DNA from: Amoebidium appalachense | Lineage: Eukaryota; Ichthyosporea | Assembly: GCA_963693365.1 (NCBI GenBank) | Contig: CAVNZM010000004.1 | Location: 2,108,001 to 2,172,000 of the forward strand | Direction: 5' to 3' | DNA: 64,000 bases | Notes under the pieces: model-generated | The model's input: only the letters and a program-made list of their open reading frames with translations | The model's database searches: none | Told to the model about the DNA's origin: nothing | Made by a program: the position numbers and the translations under genes | Shown: positions 44,755-61,075 of the stretch, piece after piece | How the letters are laid out: every line of letters starts with the position of its first letter | Numbering within the stretch: the stretch's first letter is position 1

Positions 44755-46353
44755 GTGCATACCTGTGTGTACATGTGTGTGTGTGTGTGTGCTTGTGTAG
44801 GGGTGGATGTGTGTGTGTGTAGAGGCTGATGTGTGTGTGTGTGTGTGTGTGAAAGCATGTGGCGTTGTGCGCCGGTGGTTAGTGTAGTGTAGGTAGAAAA
44901 TGTGTGTTGTGGTATGTTGTGTGTAGCACCGGAGGTTCCAGCCCGTTTAATTTTTTGTGCACGCAAGGTGTTATAGTTGCGTGTCCAGACAAAAGCCAGT
45001 GGAACACATGCATACAGGCACTCAGGTGATAGGTTGCAATGCCCAACTTTCAGATTAGAACAAAACCGCGAAGAAACGAACCGTAGCTCGTTATGTATGA
45101 CATTGTTCCGAATTGGCGGATAAAGGGAAAAGGTTTCGGATGCCGTGTGTGTTGTGTTTCGAATGGGTGTGATTCCGAGGAGCTGACCTCTGTGTGGAAC
45201 ATGCCCCCCCCCCCCCCCCACACACACACACACACACACACTCACACTCACACTCACACTCACACTCACACTCACACTCACACACACCCAAAAAAAAAAA
45301 AAAAAAAAAAAAAAAACGCGTGCGCGCGCACACACACGCACAGCCTCCACCACACACCAACCTCCACCACGCACGTGCACACGTGCACACGTTCAGATAT
45401 AATGAGCAGTTCTCCCCCCCCCCCCCAAACACCCACATGCACGCTTACACACACCCAGGCTGAGCCAAGGTGAATGGACCACGTAACTCGGGTGCACACT
45501 GTGAATGACTTTGTCCATCTAAACGCGGGCCTGCCCCCCCCCCCCCCCCCCCCCCCCCTCTCAAAAAAAAAAAAAAAAAAAAAAAACTTTCCACGGATCT
45601 CCTCCCTCTGATCCCAAACTGTAATTACACGTGGTCCATGCGTGCACGCGCGCACGGTATAATAAGTATTTGTACTCCACACACACACACACACACACAC
45701 AGACCTCACGTCGACGGGTTACCAAATTTCCTGTACGTAAATTGTCTTCGAATATTTGCCAGTAAACGAGAATCAAACACAGCTCGCTCGAGCTCGAGAG
45801 GTCGAAACTTTGACTTCCAGTGCATCATGCATACATCTATCCCATACATCCCCCCCCCCCCCCCCCCCCCCCCCTCCCCTCCTCCTCCTCCTCCCTCCCC
45901 CTCCCCCCACCGTACCCCCATCCCCTCGGGCCTGGGACCGGATCCCGGCCCCCGCCACCGCCGCCAACACGTGACCACCAGTGGCACCTTGACCACCGGT
46001 ACACCCGGCCCGGGCCTCAACCACCCCACCCACCTACTGGGCCGTCCTACACCAGCCTAGTGTCAGTGAGTCGTAATCTTTCAATTTTGGCCTGTGCGAA
46101 TTTTTGGAATTGTTGTGCACTCATAAAGGACTAAGCAGGCCTGACCAGAGTCGACGTACGGCGGGTCACATGGTATGTGCATGTATGAGGGCGAGATACT
46201 CTCATAACTCATAGGCTGAATGCACCACATGGATTCCCCTCCTCTACGCCCCCACCTTCTCTCTCAATCTTGCCCCCCCCCCCCTCCCCCCCCCCCCCCC
46301 CCCCCTTTTGTTACCCCCCTTCTTCTTTCTGTTCTACACTTCTTTGCCTATTC

Positions 46354-46389
<36 letters not shown>

Positions 46390-46413
46390 CTTTTGGCAAT
46401 ACCATATGCCCAG
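44755..46413. other. Microsatellite-rich intergenic DNA
   Basis: (GT)n after the tropomyosin stop, unique DNA at 44880-45190, then (CA)/(CACT)n, poly-A (45291-45316), poly-C, poly-A (45565-45586) and poly-C. A Pro-rich frame at 45900-46065 ending at a GTGAGT could be an exon but its phase does not fit the next candidate. Confidence 0.6.
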
Positions 46414-46494
46414 GCCCGCTGACCTTTCTAAAGTGCCATCCGACATCCCCCAGTTCTACCTGAAGCTCTTCGACTTGCGCTGTTTTGACAATCA
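46414..46494 (+). CDS. Single candidate exon of an unidentified gene
   Basis: Between CCATATGCCCAG and GTGTAC, an open frame encodes PADLSKVPSDIPQFYLKLFD then LRCFDN. The composition is protein-like after 60 bases of poly-C. No companion exon confirmed. 46.5-47.4 kb beyond has poly-C, CA repeats and no clear gene. Confidence 0.25.
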
Positions 46495-47473
46495 GTGTAC
46501 AACCCTACATTTTAGTGCGGGAGTTTTATGGTCTTCCATTTGGTTTAGCTGTAGACTAACTCTATTTTTGTAGCATTCCTCAGACTATCCGTCCCTTTCC
46601 GCAGAACCATCTCCCTAGGCAAGTCTCACCCAAGTTGGCAAGTCTGACACAAATTGCCGCTTCGGCATTCATTCGGACGTCACCTGCTCATCTACACAGG
46701 GGCTATCCACAGAGTCGAGTGTGTTTTTGATTACTTCATGTGAGTTCTATGTTCTGTGTGCCTACCAGCAGTGTGGCATATACCATATTTGTCACTGTGT
46801 GTGTGCGATACATAGGTGTGCAGTGGTTGTGTGTATATGTGCAAGACCAAGACGGGTTTTTCTATATCGATGGGGAGGGCTGGGGGGTGGGGGGTGGGGG
46901 GCCACTTGAGTATCACTGCCCTGTCCTTAACAAGCCCACGCATAGGATGCATACACCGACACGGACACTAACAACTCCAACACACACGTTGTGCTATCTA
47001 TCCTCCACCTTCTCCACCAAAACCACCCAACCCACCGGCGTGTCACACGTACCTGCCCTGTCTCGTCCCCCCCCCCCCCCCCCCCCCCCCCCGCCTGCCC
47101 TTCCCCCCCCCCCCCCCCCCCCCCCCAGTGTGATATTTGCCTTGCATACTTCTTGTCGGACTGTTGGGAATTGTCAGGCACATATGAATTACACACACAC
47201 ACACACGTGCATGCGCGCGCACACACACACACACTTATGCACACACGCACACACACGAAGGGCACATTAATACATAAGGGGTTTACGCTGTTTACTCGAG
47301 GCAAAGAGAACCAGTCTCAGGTATGGGGGGGGGGGGGTTTGCTCGGAATATCCCCTCAGCGGTATATCATGATCACGTACATAGATGTCGGGTGGTGACT
47401 ATATATCAGGGTTTACTTTCTCTACGAGACACCATAAAGACTACAAGGAGAAATCAATTAGTTGGGGTTCCCC

Positions 47474-47474
<1 letters not shown>

Positions 47475-47512
<38 letters not shown>

Positions 47513-47544
47513 GGGCTCCCCTCGGGACACTCGGTATCAGCTGG

Positions 47545-47617
<73 letters not shown>

Positions 47618-50520
47618 TGCGCTATAATTTTGTAGTGATGTGTTTCTCAAGCCAATCAATACATCTAATAAACAGGTCGTAGTTACGCGTGTTTAGTATA
47701 AAATCAAGGATGTTGTAATTTACAGGTAGGCTATCTTTCTGGGTGTCTGTTGTGAATGTGACGTGTGTGTGTTGCGGTATTATGTGGTCTATCAAACTAC
47801 ATTTGGCGATACATGACCGGTTAAACTGGTGTGTGTGTGTGTTGTTTGGGCATGCAAATGATGCCACCTTATACTTATTAGATCTCCACTGTATAGCACG
47901 TGTACAGTAAAAGCGTGGTAATTGATCAATAATACCATCAGCTAGAGAAAGACCAGTTCTACAGGAAGGTAATATGTATTTAGGTGTTATACACTTGCGA
48001 GTGCCATATTTGGCAATATGGTTGAGGCGGTCAGTATATATAAAACGAGACATAAGGCTTAGTTTTTCAAGGTGTATGCTTTCATCGGGTCTAGTGTCGT
48101 GTGGTATCTTTTTCCATTTGTTATATTGCGTGATTATCTTGTGATTGTGTACATGTTTAATAAGTAAGTGGCAGTCCAAAGTCACACACACACTATTGCG
48201 GGGTTTATTTGTATTTGTGCCCAGGGGAGAAGGGGAGAGAGAGGGGAGGAAAGAGGGGAGAGGTGAGGAGGGGACAGGTCGGATAGAGAAGAGAGGGTGG
48301 GAGGGCAAATACTTCTTTAAGCGGCTTATGTGCTTATTGAATTTCAGCGCGAGATAGGATACTCTAGCAGCTATTGGGACCAGACCATATATCGAGAGCG
48401 TTACAGGCCCAGGTTTACAACAGTTGTTAGATAGAAAGGAGGCAACTTCTGCTTCAAGGAAATTTGCCAAGGGTTTAAGCGCTCTAGTTCTCTCTTTCTT
48501 GATCCAAGCGGCGAGAAGGGGTAAACCATATTCACATGCCGGGAAGACAAAAGTGCGAATAAATGTAAGTCTAATAGAAGGATGGAGGGGTGTGTCTTTA
48601 AAAATATTAGCCGAGAAGAAAGCTAACCGCTTACGAGCCAACTCTACCCTCTTTTCGACCATATGGGGAAACATAACACCAACAGAATCAACCGGAACAC
48701 CAAGATATTTGTATTCTGGAACTATAGGTACAGGTTTAGATGATAATGTAAATGTGTGTAAATTGTTAGCTATATCAGGTACAAGAACACCACATTTGTC
48801 TATGTTAAGGATCATAAGGTTTGCCTTGCACCACTCTGACACTACATCGAACAATCTTTGCAGGCGTCTAGGGGTACGGGCAAGGAGGGACAGATCATCA
48901 GCATAGAGAAGTGCAGGCGGAAAGTTATTAATAGGGTCATCGTTTTCGGCGTAAATCTTGACAGCCAAATCATCTATAAATAGGTTAAACAAAAAGGGGC
49001 TAAGCAATGAACCCTGCAAGAGACCTCTAGTACGAGCAAAACCATATGAAAGATGCCCATTAACCACAGCTCTACCATAGGTTTGAGACAAGAGTGCTTC
49101 TAACAGAACACCAATGCAGTGTGGTACACCCCGTGCAGCAAGCTTTTCCCATAGGAGACCAGGGGAGACAGAATCGTAAGCAGTTTTCCAATCAATAAAG
49201 CCAACATATTGTGCACCAACTTGCATAGAATCGTGCAGTGCCATTATTTGAACATAACATGAATTGTTTTTACGAAAAGCGGATTGGCATGGGTGTATGT
49301 GAAGAATAGATTGAAACCTAGGGTGATGTGCAAATAACCTAAGTAAGCAAGCTTCAAAGAATCTACGAACAACCTGGGTTAGTGTAATGGGGCGAAAGGA
49401 TGATATGGGGCCCTCAGAGTCCTTCTTAACTATGGGGATCACTAAGGTATCTAACCAAGATGACGGGACATGTCCACATTTAACACACCAAGAAAAGAGA
49501 GAGCTTAACATGATAGTAAGATCAGGTTTAATAGCACGATCACTTTCCTTTTGTGGGTAGGAGGGAACAAGGATTTTAAGAAACCCAGCAGGGAGTCCAT
49601 CAGGTCCACAAGACTTACTAGAGCTATAACTAGATATCACAGACCATATGGCATCGGGACTGAAAAAGGGGAGGATCGATTCTATGGGGATAGATGGGTC
49701 TGCAGGCCACACAATAGGTTTCTGAGCGGGGGTCCTATCTTTAAACAGTTCCGAGAAATACTTATCAGAGTCTATGAGGGGGTCTCCAGTGGTATCACCA
49801 ATAATACGAGCAGGGGGGCCAAATCGATTCATACTAGCAAGCCGGCGCAGGCTTTCCTTTTGGGACAGGGGTTCACCTAGTCTAGCGGGAGTGGTGTTTG
49901 GTAACAAGAGAGCATCGGGATATTCCTTCCTACCACCGCCAGCATAATCACCGAGATCTATCAAATCATCAACAATAAAGTTAGTGCATGTATCTAGTAC
50001 GAGATGTGAATCTGGCCTGGCTTGTGCAGATTCTAATAGGCGCATATATATAGGGTGTTTCGTAGCATAGCATACACATACATCAACTCTACCCCACTGT
50101 GACTTAAGCTGGGATAGACGGAGGCGAAAGGTGGGAGGGGGAGGGGGGAGCAGATCAAGGGAGATCTTAGGTAGGAAAAGGATAGGAGAGTGGTCAGATG
50201 ACCTAGAGAGGTTAGGAGGGAGAGAGAGTTTTGACATGGTTGATGGCCAAAAGGCCACTCCCCAGTCGGTGTTGTGGGCATGGGATATTTGAGGGAACCG
50301 CAAAGTGTGACTTTGGACATACCTTGCTAAAGGGATAGCACGCTCCGGGGGCTTAGATGGGTACCCGACACTCACTTGCAGTGTGTCTGTGTGGTGGAGT
50401 CGCGTGTTAAAATCACCTAAAATAACAGTGGGCATTGGTAACTGTGACAACTCGTGAGTCAATTCGACAACCGACATAGATGGTGGGTAATATACAAAAG
50501 TAAAAACATTATAATACATA
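47475..50520 (-). mobile_element. 5'-truncated non-LTR retrotransposon (LINE)
   Basis: A 3-kb minus-strand insertion. Its 3' end carries a (CA)n tract (47545-47613 on plus as GT) and an A tail seen as poly-T at 47475-47508. The 5' end stops within the endonuclease domain next to a CA/TG microsatellite. It contains no poly-C tracts, unlike its surroundings. Target-site duplications could not be identified by eye. Confidence 0.8.
47622..50520 (-). CDS. LINE ORF2 protein: endonuclease remnant plus reverse transcriptase
   Basis: An open frame of about 965-982 codons with no internal stop; the first ~15-20 residues are microsatellite-encoded. The C-terminal half of an APE-type endonuclease is present (VILGDFNTRL near residue 50, SDHSPILFLP near 130), but its N-terminus is missing. 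Reverse transcriptase motifs follow in order: GPDGLPAGFLKIL (about 320), FRPITL, CQSAFRKNNSC, YVGFIDWKTAYDSV, GLLQGSLLSPFLFNLFIDDL and the catalytic YADD (about 555). A long C-terminal region after the thumb has no clear RNase H. It would copy its RNA at a nicked target. The intact frame suggests a young insertion, but truncation should prevent autonomous movement. Confidence 0.85.
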
Positions 50521-52460
<1,940 letters not shown>

Positions 52461-52828
52461 TGTTTGTCTCAATGTATATGTGTACTTGTTGGGCCAGGAA
52501 AGTGGGTGTCAAAATGGGTGCTTCTCTGTGCCATTGCTGTTGCGTGTTGAAAGCTTCGCGGCCAGATAAGCCTATACGGGTGCAAGTGTTACTTGACTGT
52601 TCACACGCAGGCAGGTAGCGAGCTGGAAATGCAAGCACAAGAGTGGCATAGACGCTTGTGTACCTTGTGAGTGTGCAATCGGGAATTTGGGCCCTATGTG
52701 TGTTATGCCTGCATCTTTTGCGCAAAAATGTGTTGCCTGTTTCAACGTGTTGCTGTGCTTCAGCATCTTTGGCTTCTTTTTTGCTTGAGTGTATAAAAAA
52801 ACTTACCATCTGTGACCCCCCCCCCCCC

Positions 52829-52872
<44 letters not shown>

Positions 52873-52935
52873 CCCCTTCCTCCCCACCGACTCCCCCTGA
52901 ATCCGTCGGCCCCCGATTTCAACACCCTGACTCAC

Positions 52936-53049
52936 CATCACCGCGGGTATATGGGCGTCCGTAGGGCACATACAGAAACACACAGCAAGTCGGCTCGGCA
53001 TCCCCAACTTAAACAAGGCAACCGCATTCGAGGCAAGGGCTTTCTCCAT
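52936..53049 (-). CDS. Candidate first exon, 38 residues
   Basis: ATG at 53049 opens MEKALASNAVALFKLGMPSR, then LAVCFCMCPTDAHIPAVM, ending at a strong donor ATG-GTGAGT. It is followed in the sense direction by a poly-G tract. Downstream exons were not found, so the gene is unidentified. Confidence 0.3.
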
Positions 53050-53239
53050 TCAAGTATGTAAACTTTCGTCACTGAATAGTCCTTGTTCTGTTAAAGCTCC
53101 TTTGTTCCATTGCATGGGGAAATATGGTGGGCAGCATGGGAGTGGTGTGCATACACTTGCTACGTTTTTCCTTCCTCGGGTGGAAGAAGGAAAAAAGGTG
53201 GGGGGGGGGATTCACTTCATTTCTGGTACTTTTTTTTTT

Positions 53240-53270
<31 letters not shown>

Positions 53271-53339
53271 GGGACTTTGGGGGGGGGGGGGCGGGGGGGG
53301 GGGGGGGGGGGTTATCTGAGGTATATTTAGGTATCTAGC

Positions 53340-53620
53340 GACTTCATAGGTGCATTGGTTTTGTAGGTGATCTTGTTATGTATTAACACAGATTATCTGT
53401 CCCCTTTTCTGAATATGTCGGTGGCAATTGTAGGTTTTGTTTCGGTTTTGTAGGTGCATTTGTAGGTTTTGTAGGTGCATTTGTAGGTTTTGTAGGTGCA
53501 TTTGTATGTTTTGTAGGTGCATTTGTAGGTTTTGTAGGTGCATTTGTATGTTTTGTAGGTGCATGCATTTGTGGGTTTTGCAGGTGCATTTGTAGGTTTT
53601 GTAGGTGTGTTTGCAGGAGG
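53340..53620. repeat. 21-bp minisatellite (TTTGTAGGTTTTGTAGGTGCA)
   Basis: About nine units of GTAGGTGCATTTGTAGGTTTT type with GTATGT variants. The minus frame reads NAPTKPT repeats, which are artefacts of the array. Confidence 0.9.
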
Positions 53621-53724
53621 GGAGAGGAACCGAGACGGTGTGTGGGGAAGGATGAGTAACCCCAGGGGCAGAGGGGGGACGGGGGGAGATTTTGCGTAGA
53701 AGTGTTGACTTTTTTTTTTGCCCT

Positions 53725-53759
<35 letters not shown>

Positions 53760-54481
53760 GTTTTGTACGGGTCTAAGGGAGCAGAGTGCACAAAGGTGTC
53801 ATGTAAAACACGACTAACACAGTAAAGAGAGGGCAATCGGAGTTGTTCACGAGACATTGAAAGATTTCAAACAACAACTGATCCTTTATTGTGCTCTCGG
53901 TTCTTTTTGTACTTGCGACTTATTAGCTTATCACAACTGAAGGGGGAGAACCAATCGGTTCTATCAGAAGATAGAAAAACACATTCCGACAGAGCATACG
54001 CATTCCAACTTCCGACTTAACTAAAGTTAAGAAACTTTTACTTAAATAAATCAAGTAATTATACATCTAGTCACTATTAACACATTTATATTTATATTCG
54101 TCTCTATAAAGAAACTCATTTAAATACATATATTTCCTAATAGTCGACACTCTCAAAGTGAAGACACATTGCAATAAACCGAATTCCATATGTATCTATT
54201 GTCCAATCACAACACATATATTAATAGACAGGAATGCACAACACGATCTACAGATGTACTCGCTCGCCACTATTGGCGAGCCATCCTATTGAGAACAAAA
54301 CTAAGGCACTTTGAAATAAAAGAAAGACAACGAATGTAGCTAGCCAATCACGCTACCTCTCAGATAAACAGAGGAGAGCAAACAGAAATAAAATACAATA
54401 AGTTCTTATCAGGCAAGAGAGCCAGGTGTGCACAGATCTACAGATATCTGTGCACACAGAAACAAGGGAGAGAGAGAGATA

Positions 54482-54514
<33 letters not shown>

Positions 54515-54887
54515 GGAGAGAGAAAGAGGAAAAGGGGGAGAGCACAAAGAAGGAAAGCAGACACGAATGCAAACAAGGCTAAGACACATACATACTTCAA
54601 GACTCTTGCTGTCATACGTAGTGACGTATTCCAACAGGGGGGGGGGGGGGGGGGGTTTGTTGTTGCAAGTTCTGTGGGTGCATTTACAGGTTATGTGGGT
54701 GTATTTGCATGTTGTGCAGCTGTGTTTGTAGGTTGTGTAGAAGCATTTGATGATTTTTTAGGTGTGTTTTCTGGAGGTGAGGGGAACGGGACGGTGCTTG
54801 GGGAAGAATGAGTAATCCCCAGGGGAGAGAGGGATTTTTTTGGGGGGGGGGGGGGGTTATCCTCCAGAGTGTTTACTTTTTTTGCCT

Positions 54888-54925
<38 letters not shown>

Positions 54926-55070
54926 GAGGCTTCGGGTTATGTCGGGGTGTTTGTAGGTTATGTAGATCCCCTTGATCTCGTTTGTTTGATGTGGGTGTTG
55001 GCAGAATGGGAGGGGAAGGGGAGGAGATGGAGTGCGGGGAAGGATGAATAACCACCCGGGGGAGAATGAG
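53560..55070. repeat. Three diverged copies of a larger block beside the minisatellite
   Basis: A block of the form GGTTTTGTAGGTGTGTTTGCAGGAGGGGAGAGGAA...GGGGAAGGATGAGTAACCCC occurs at about 53575-53670, 54700-54830 and 54945-55060. Two are followed by a T-run, then GCCCTGGGG or GCCTGGGG and poly-G. AT-rich unique DNA (53.85-54.42 kb) separates the first two copies and shows no gene. Confidence 0.7.
54426..54457. repeat. 12-bp inverted repeat (GTGTGCACAGAT / ATCTGTGCACAC)
   Basis: Exact arms 54426-54437 and 54446-54457 with an 8-base loop, just before a GA/poly-G tract. Confidence 0.8.
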
Positions 55071-55189
55071 AAACTCACAATTTAAACATTTTGCCCCAAT
55101 AAAAAATATCGATCGGCTTCACTCACGTGTCTGATCAAATTGCAAGGCTTAAACTCATTGCCTCTCCTGTCCCTTACTTCTCCTCTTCC

Positions 55190-55860
<671 letters not shown>

Positions 55861-55927
55861 TTCTCCCCCCCCCCCCTCTCTTTTTTTTTCCGTTCTTGTT
55901 CGTTCCCCCCCTCACACTCTCCCCTTC

Positions 55928-56122
55928 AGCTAAAAAAAAAAGAGCCTACCACCAAGCTGCTTCTGAGTGTGAGTCACACACACACTCCTCCCGTCTGCAC
56001 AGATAGTTGTCTATGAATCCCTTTACATACTTGCCTATGTCTACGTCTGCCCTGCTCCCTCATATTCTGTGTGCTGAATTCCACTCCTCATCATCAACAC
56101 TCACCCCACCCCCCTCCCCTTT

Positions 56123-56162
<40 letters not shown>

Positions 56163-56437
56163 CGGTCCCCCACCTCCCCCTCCCCCCTCCCGAGTCTCCC
56201 TCCCGGCCCCCACGCCCCCCTCCCCCCAACAGGCCCCAACCCACTCATCACCCCTTTCCTTTGCATCGGAATTTCTTCTAGTCCCTCCCGTCCCCCTCTT
56301 CCCCCATGCCCCCTCCCTCTCTCCGCACATCAACTCCCCCCTCCCTCCCCCCTCCCCCCCACTCCCCCGACTCTGTTTTTCTTCTTCTATCTTCTATTTT
56401 GCGGGCCATCAAATTTCTTGTCTTGATCATTGTCCCA

Positions 56438-56470
<33 letters not shown>

Positions 56471-57696
56471 ACCACCCCTCCTCCCTTGTTGCTCCCCCGG
56501 GACCCTCATCTCGCCTCCTCTCTCCTCCCCCTCCCCCCCCCCCCTCCCCCCCACCCTCCTCCCCCATCCCTTCCCCCCCCCCCCCCCCCCCGCATCACCC
56601 CTTTTCCTCTAACTTGTTATCTCCCTCGGAATTCATTCCTCTTCCTCCCCTCCCTCCCCCCTCCCCCCTGCCCCCATCTGCCCCTCATCCTTTCAGGAGC
56701 CAGATAGGTCCATACGATGGACCTTCCCTCGCACCTGATTGGACAAAACACGATCCGATGACGTAAACTCAGGGGGGAACGGTTCGATCCCCGAGCGAAA
56801 CAAAAGGGGCCGTCAGGCCCCTATACCTGGGAGTTTTGGGGGGGAGGGGGGGGAGGGGGAGGGGGCAGCCCCTCCATAAAGAGCCCAGACACGAATGGGG
56901 CTATGGTTATTGGGTTTATTTTTTATTTCGTTGATAAATGCCACATGTATCAAATAGTTTTATATTTTTAGCTGTGTATGCACGTAATCTCCCTATACCT
57001 AGAGGCCTTCGTTGTGCGGACATACGTCTTCAGAGGCAACTCCCCCCGCCCCCTCCCCCTTTTTTCTTCTTCTTTTTTGTGGGCCACGATTTTTCTGCTG
57101 CCTTGTTCGTTGGCCGCACCCCCCCCCCCCCCCCCCTTCCCCTCTCTTTTTTGCTCCCCAGAGAACCCCCCTCCCCCCTCCTCCCCCCCCCCCCCCCCCC
57201 CACCCGTCCCCTCCCCCTGCCCCCCTTGACCCCTTCTCACCCCCCATCCCCATTCCCATCCCCACCCCCCCATCCCATTCATCAGCTCATTTCTCTAAAT
57301 TCCTCCTCCTTACCCTATTGGTGCCCTCCCCCGCCACCCTCAGAGGCTCCCCCTATCCCCCCCCCCCCTTCCCCACATCAACTCCCCCTTCCCCTCCCCT
57401 CCCCCCATCATCTCCCCCTCCCCCCCCCCCCCCCCCTCCCCACGCCACCCCCTCCCCCCTTTTTTTCCTTCTTTTTTTTGTGTGGCTTTCCCTTTTCTTC
57501 TATCTTTTACGTTGGCTTCCCTCCTCCCCTTCCCCCCTCCCCCCCTCCGGCCCTTCTCCCGTCACGCTCATTCACCTTTAAGATTTCCTTTCCTTCCGAA
57601 TTCCTTCGTCCTTTTCCCGTAGCCCCCCCCCCCCCCCCCCCAAACACACACACAAGCACCCTCCTTTCTATTTCTTTCTTTCTTTCTTTCTTTTTG

Positions 57697-57738
<42 letters not shown>

Positions 57739-57960
57739 GTTTTTTGCTGTCCTGGTTGTTGGTCTCTCCCCCCCGCCCCTCCCCACCTTTTCCCCGCCCC
57801 CCACCCCCTCCCCTACATGTACAGAAACTTAAATTTAAATTAAAAAGTTACCACGAAGCAGCCTGTGAGTCCACACACTCACGATCTGAACAGATAGAGC
57901 TTTATACACCCCTCTACATAAATGCTTGCTGATATCTTCGTCTTACCTGCTCGCTCATAA
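55928..57960. repeat. Diverged direct duplication about 1.9 kb apart within C-rich DNA
   Basis: A region with AGCTGCTTCTGAGTGTGAGTCACACACACACTC...ACAGATAG...CTCATA at 55928-56064 resembles AGCAGCCTGTGAGTCCACACACTCACGATCTGAACAGATAG...CTCATA at 57850-57958. The intervening 56.1-57.8 kb is C-rich with similar words (TTTTGTGGGCC, CCCTCCGG). No gene is supported through 58.8 kb. Confidence 0.55.
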
Positions 57961-59178
57961 AAAATGCGGCCAATAGCCTACTTCCGTTAAGTTAAACTAA
58001 ACCTCCTAGATTGGAATCAGTGAAAATAAGCTCAAGTTCTCCTAACTTCTTGTAAATTATAAAGCCCGATTGTTCTGCCATGTCTGTTTGACGGGCTCAG
58101 TCAAGAAGTCAAGCAGTTATATAGTAGGTTTAAACTTGGGGCCGTTAACGTTGCTGACTAAGACCTTGGTAAAAAGGTTTATATCAAGCCTACAGCTCCC
58201 ACTCGTTGCCATCCTCCCCCCTCCCCCCTCCCTCCCCTTCCTTATTTTCCTTCTTCATGGCGTTTCCACCTTCCCCCCCCCCCCCCCCCCCCCCTCCCCC
58301 TCCTCCGCTCCTCACCATCCCCCTTGGGGGCTCTCCCCTTCCCCATCTTTTTTCTTTTTCCCCTTCTTCGGTCTCTTTCCCCACCCTCCTTCACACCCCC
58401 TCTCTCTTCCTCTCCCTCCACAACCGACAAATCCTTCTCTTCTTCGGAGTGCTCTCCTGTCAACGGTTTCATCAATATGATACGATGGCGAATTGGCGAG
58501 TGAGCTCTACTGTACATATACATATACGGGGACATATACCCGTGCCTTGGTCACATTGCGAGCCAATCTGGCAACTACCCCAGCTAATGACTCTAATCCA
58601 ATCATGTGCATTCAACCTAGATTCCTAACAATCTCAATAGCCAATCAGCTGTGTCTATGCTAAGCCCCCATTGCTATCCCATAACGATCCAAACAACACT
58701 AGCAGGAATGGTCACACCACAGCTTGCTAATTAGGAACACGCATTGACACACAGTAGCACGCAGGAGCCGCCTGGCGGGCTAAGAACGAGAGAGAGAGAA
58801 TTGAGGACTAGAAGCCACCCACTCACGTGAACGTGTGTGTGCCACGATGTGTGCGTGCACGTGCATGTGTATGTGTCTCTCTCTGTGTGCTTGTGTGGCT
58901 TGTGTGTTTGGGGGATCGGGGGGTCCGGGGGGGGGGGGGGGGGGGCACAGGGAGAGGGGAGAGGGGGGAGGGGGGGAGGGGGGGGGAGGGGGGGGGGGAA
59001 GCAGGGGGGCGGCAGCTTTGATTACACTCCCTGGTGATCGCAACACACACTCCAAGTTGTTGTTCTAATCTCAGTTGTTCGTTTTCCTTATCCTATTTAT
59101 ATTGTTTGTAAGTGACCAGATGTGGAAAACTATAATACTATTTTGGAATCCCGTGTACACACGTATCCACGTTTCATA

Positions 59179-59265
59179 TTACATTATTACTACTTGCTAT
59201 AAATAGAGTGCAAGTAAGCTATTACATTATTACTACTTGCTATATAGAGTGCAAGTAAGCTCAGC
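59179..59265. repeat. 44-bp tandem duplication
   Basis: ATTACATTATTACTACTTGC...TATAAATAGAGTGCAAGTAAGCT is followed at once by a copy reading TATATAGAGTGC. 58.8-59.18 kb has (GT)n, poly-G and unique DNA; 59.27-59.96 kb has poly-C and nothing coding that I can support. Confidence 0.9.
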
Positions 59266-59540
59266 TTAGGTTGTTGAGTCACAACATCCCTATAAGCTTA
59301 TATGTCTATGTACGGCAGTGCTCCCTAGGTGAACAAAGCTATGCTACTAAATACGCTGTTTATTTGACGCTCGCTCGGATTGAGATTGGCAAAGTTCGTG
59401 CAAGTTTAAGGATGTACACATGCGCTTTAAACTGGGCAGCACCCCAGTTCTAGGCTGGGTGTTATCATTAACAACCCATGGCTTGTTATAGCACCTTCTT
59501 ACTCCCTATAGTCCTACGAAATCCTTTTTTCACTCCTTGC

Positions 59541-59583
<43 letters not shown>

Positions 59584-59966
59584 CCCCCCCCCCGGGAAAA
59601 ACCATGATAAATCGTGATTTAAAAAAAAAACAGCCACGGTCAAAGCAGAAGTTCTACTTGCATATTCTGGCATACCTCGCAGTTCTACTTTCGAAAATTT
59701 CTACATCCCCCCCCAATCCCCCCTTCCCCCCATCCCACACAAAAATCCCCTCTCCCTCTTCCCCCCTAAGGCCCCTCAGGATGGGCACTACTCAGGCCTC
59801 ACACTCCTTGCGTTCCCCCATTTGCCACACACAGCCAAACAAAGGACAGCATGTGTTATGCTTTTCCGAATGATTATGTCGTTGCTGTCAAGAAAAAAAA
59901 CGGACTCCGCCTGGATTAACCGCACTAAAAATAGTTGCACACCACTACATTTAGCAAGCCCACATC

Positions 59967-60451
59967 CTATTCCAGCATCTTTGTTCTCAGGCACTCCACC
60001 CATTCCGCGCCGAACCCATACCGGGCCAGGTAGTCAGTAACTGACCCGAATTCCTTTCTGATGAGGGCCAGGGTCTTCAATATGACGTCACGGTGTGCCA
60101 GGGCAAATTCCTCTGTGTGGCCCTTGCCCACGACTATCTCCTGTCGGATATGCTCACGTACCGGCTCCAAACCCGCCTGCAAACCCACCCACCTTTGATG
60201 ATTGATTTATATTAAAGAAACCAAGTGCTTTGTGATTGCATGATTGATGGTGAACACTGAACACAATGGGAATGGGATGGTCAGGTCGAGTGACGGTGTG
60301 TTGAATCAAGGAAACCAACCGGGGGAGGGGGGCGGGGCTTTGGGGGGAGGGGGGAGGGGGGGGTTTGAATGCGTCAAAAAGTACGAAGTGCACAAGAACA
60401 AACGGATAACACGATGCAGAATGCAAGCCATACATAAAGAGTATGGGGGGA

Positions 60452-60482
<31 letters not shown>

Positions 60483-61018
60483 TGGTAAGCAAAACCATTA
60501 CAATCAATGCACGTTCGAGTGAAAACGAGGGGGTGGCCTCGAGATGAGCGTGAAGCTGCTGTGGGGGCGGGGGTGGGTGTTGGTGTTTTCTCTATTATTT
60601 TTTGGGGGGGGGGGGGGGGGAGGGGGAGGTTGGGATGGGAAGGGGGAGGGAGGTGGTGTGTGGAGAAAATCAATTGTTGCCCAATCGTGGAATACTTTTG
60701 TTTTTTTTATGTGTGCGCGCGCGCCCACGTGTGTTTGTGTGTGTACATGCGCGCGCGCGCGTGTGGGTGTGTGTTTGTGCGTGCGCCCGATGTGGAAGAA
60801 TGTGTGTGTGTGTGTTGGGGTGAAGTGCTAGTGTGCGTGTGTGTGTGTCGGGGAAGGGGGGGGGGGGGGGGGGGGGGGGGGGAGGGGGGGGAGGGGGGCT
60901 ACCTCGCTCAAGTTGAAGTCCTCTGCTATGACGTCATCAGGTACATTGAGGCAGGCAAGTACAAGAGCAGTCATGAGGCCTGTCCGGTCCTTACCATAGC
61001 TGCAGTGGTAGAGTGTGG

Positions 61019-61075
<57 letters not shown>

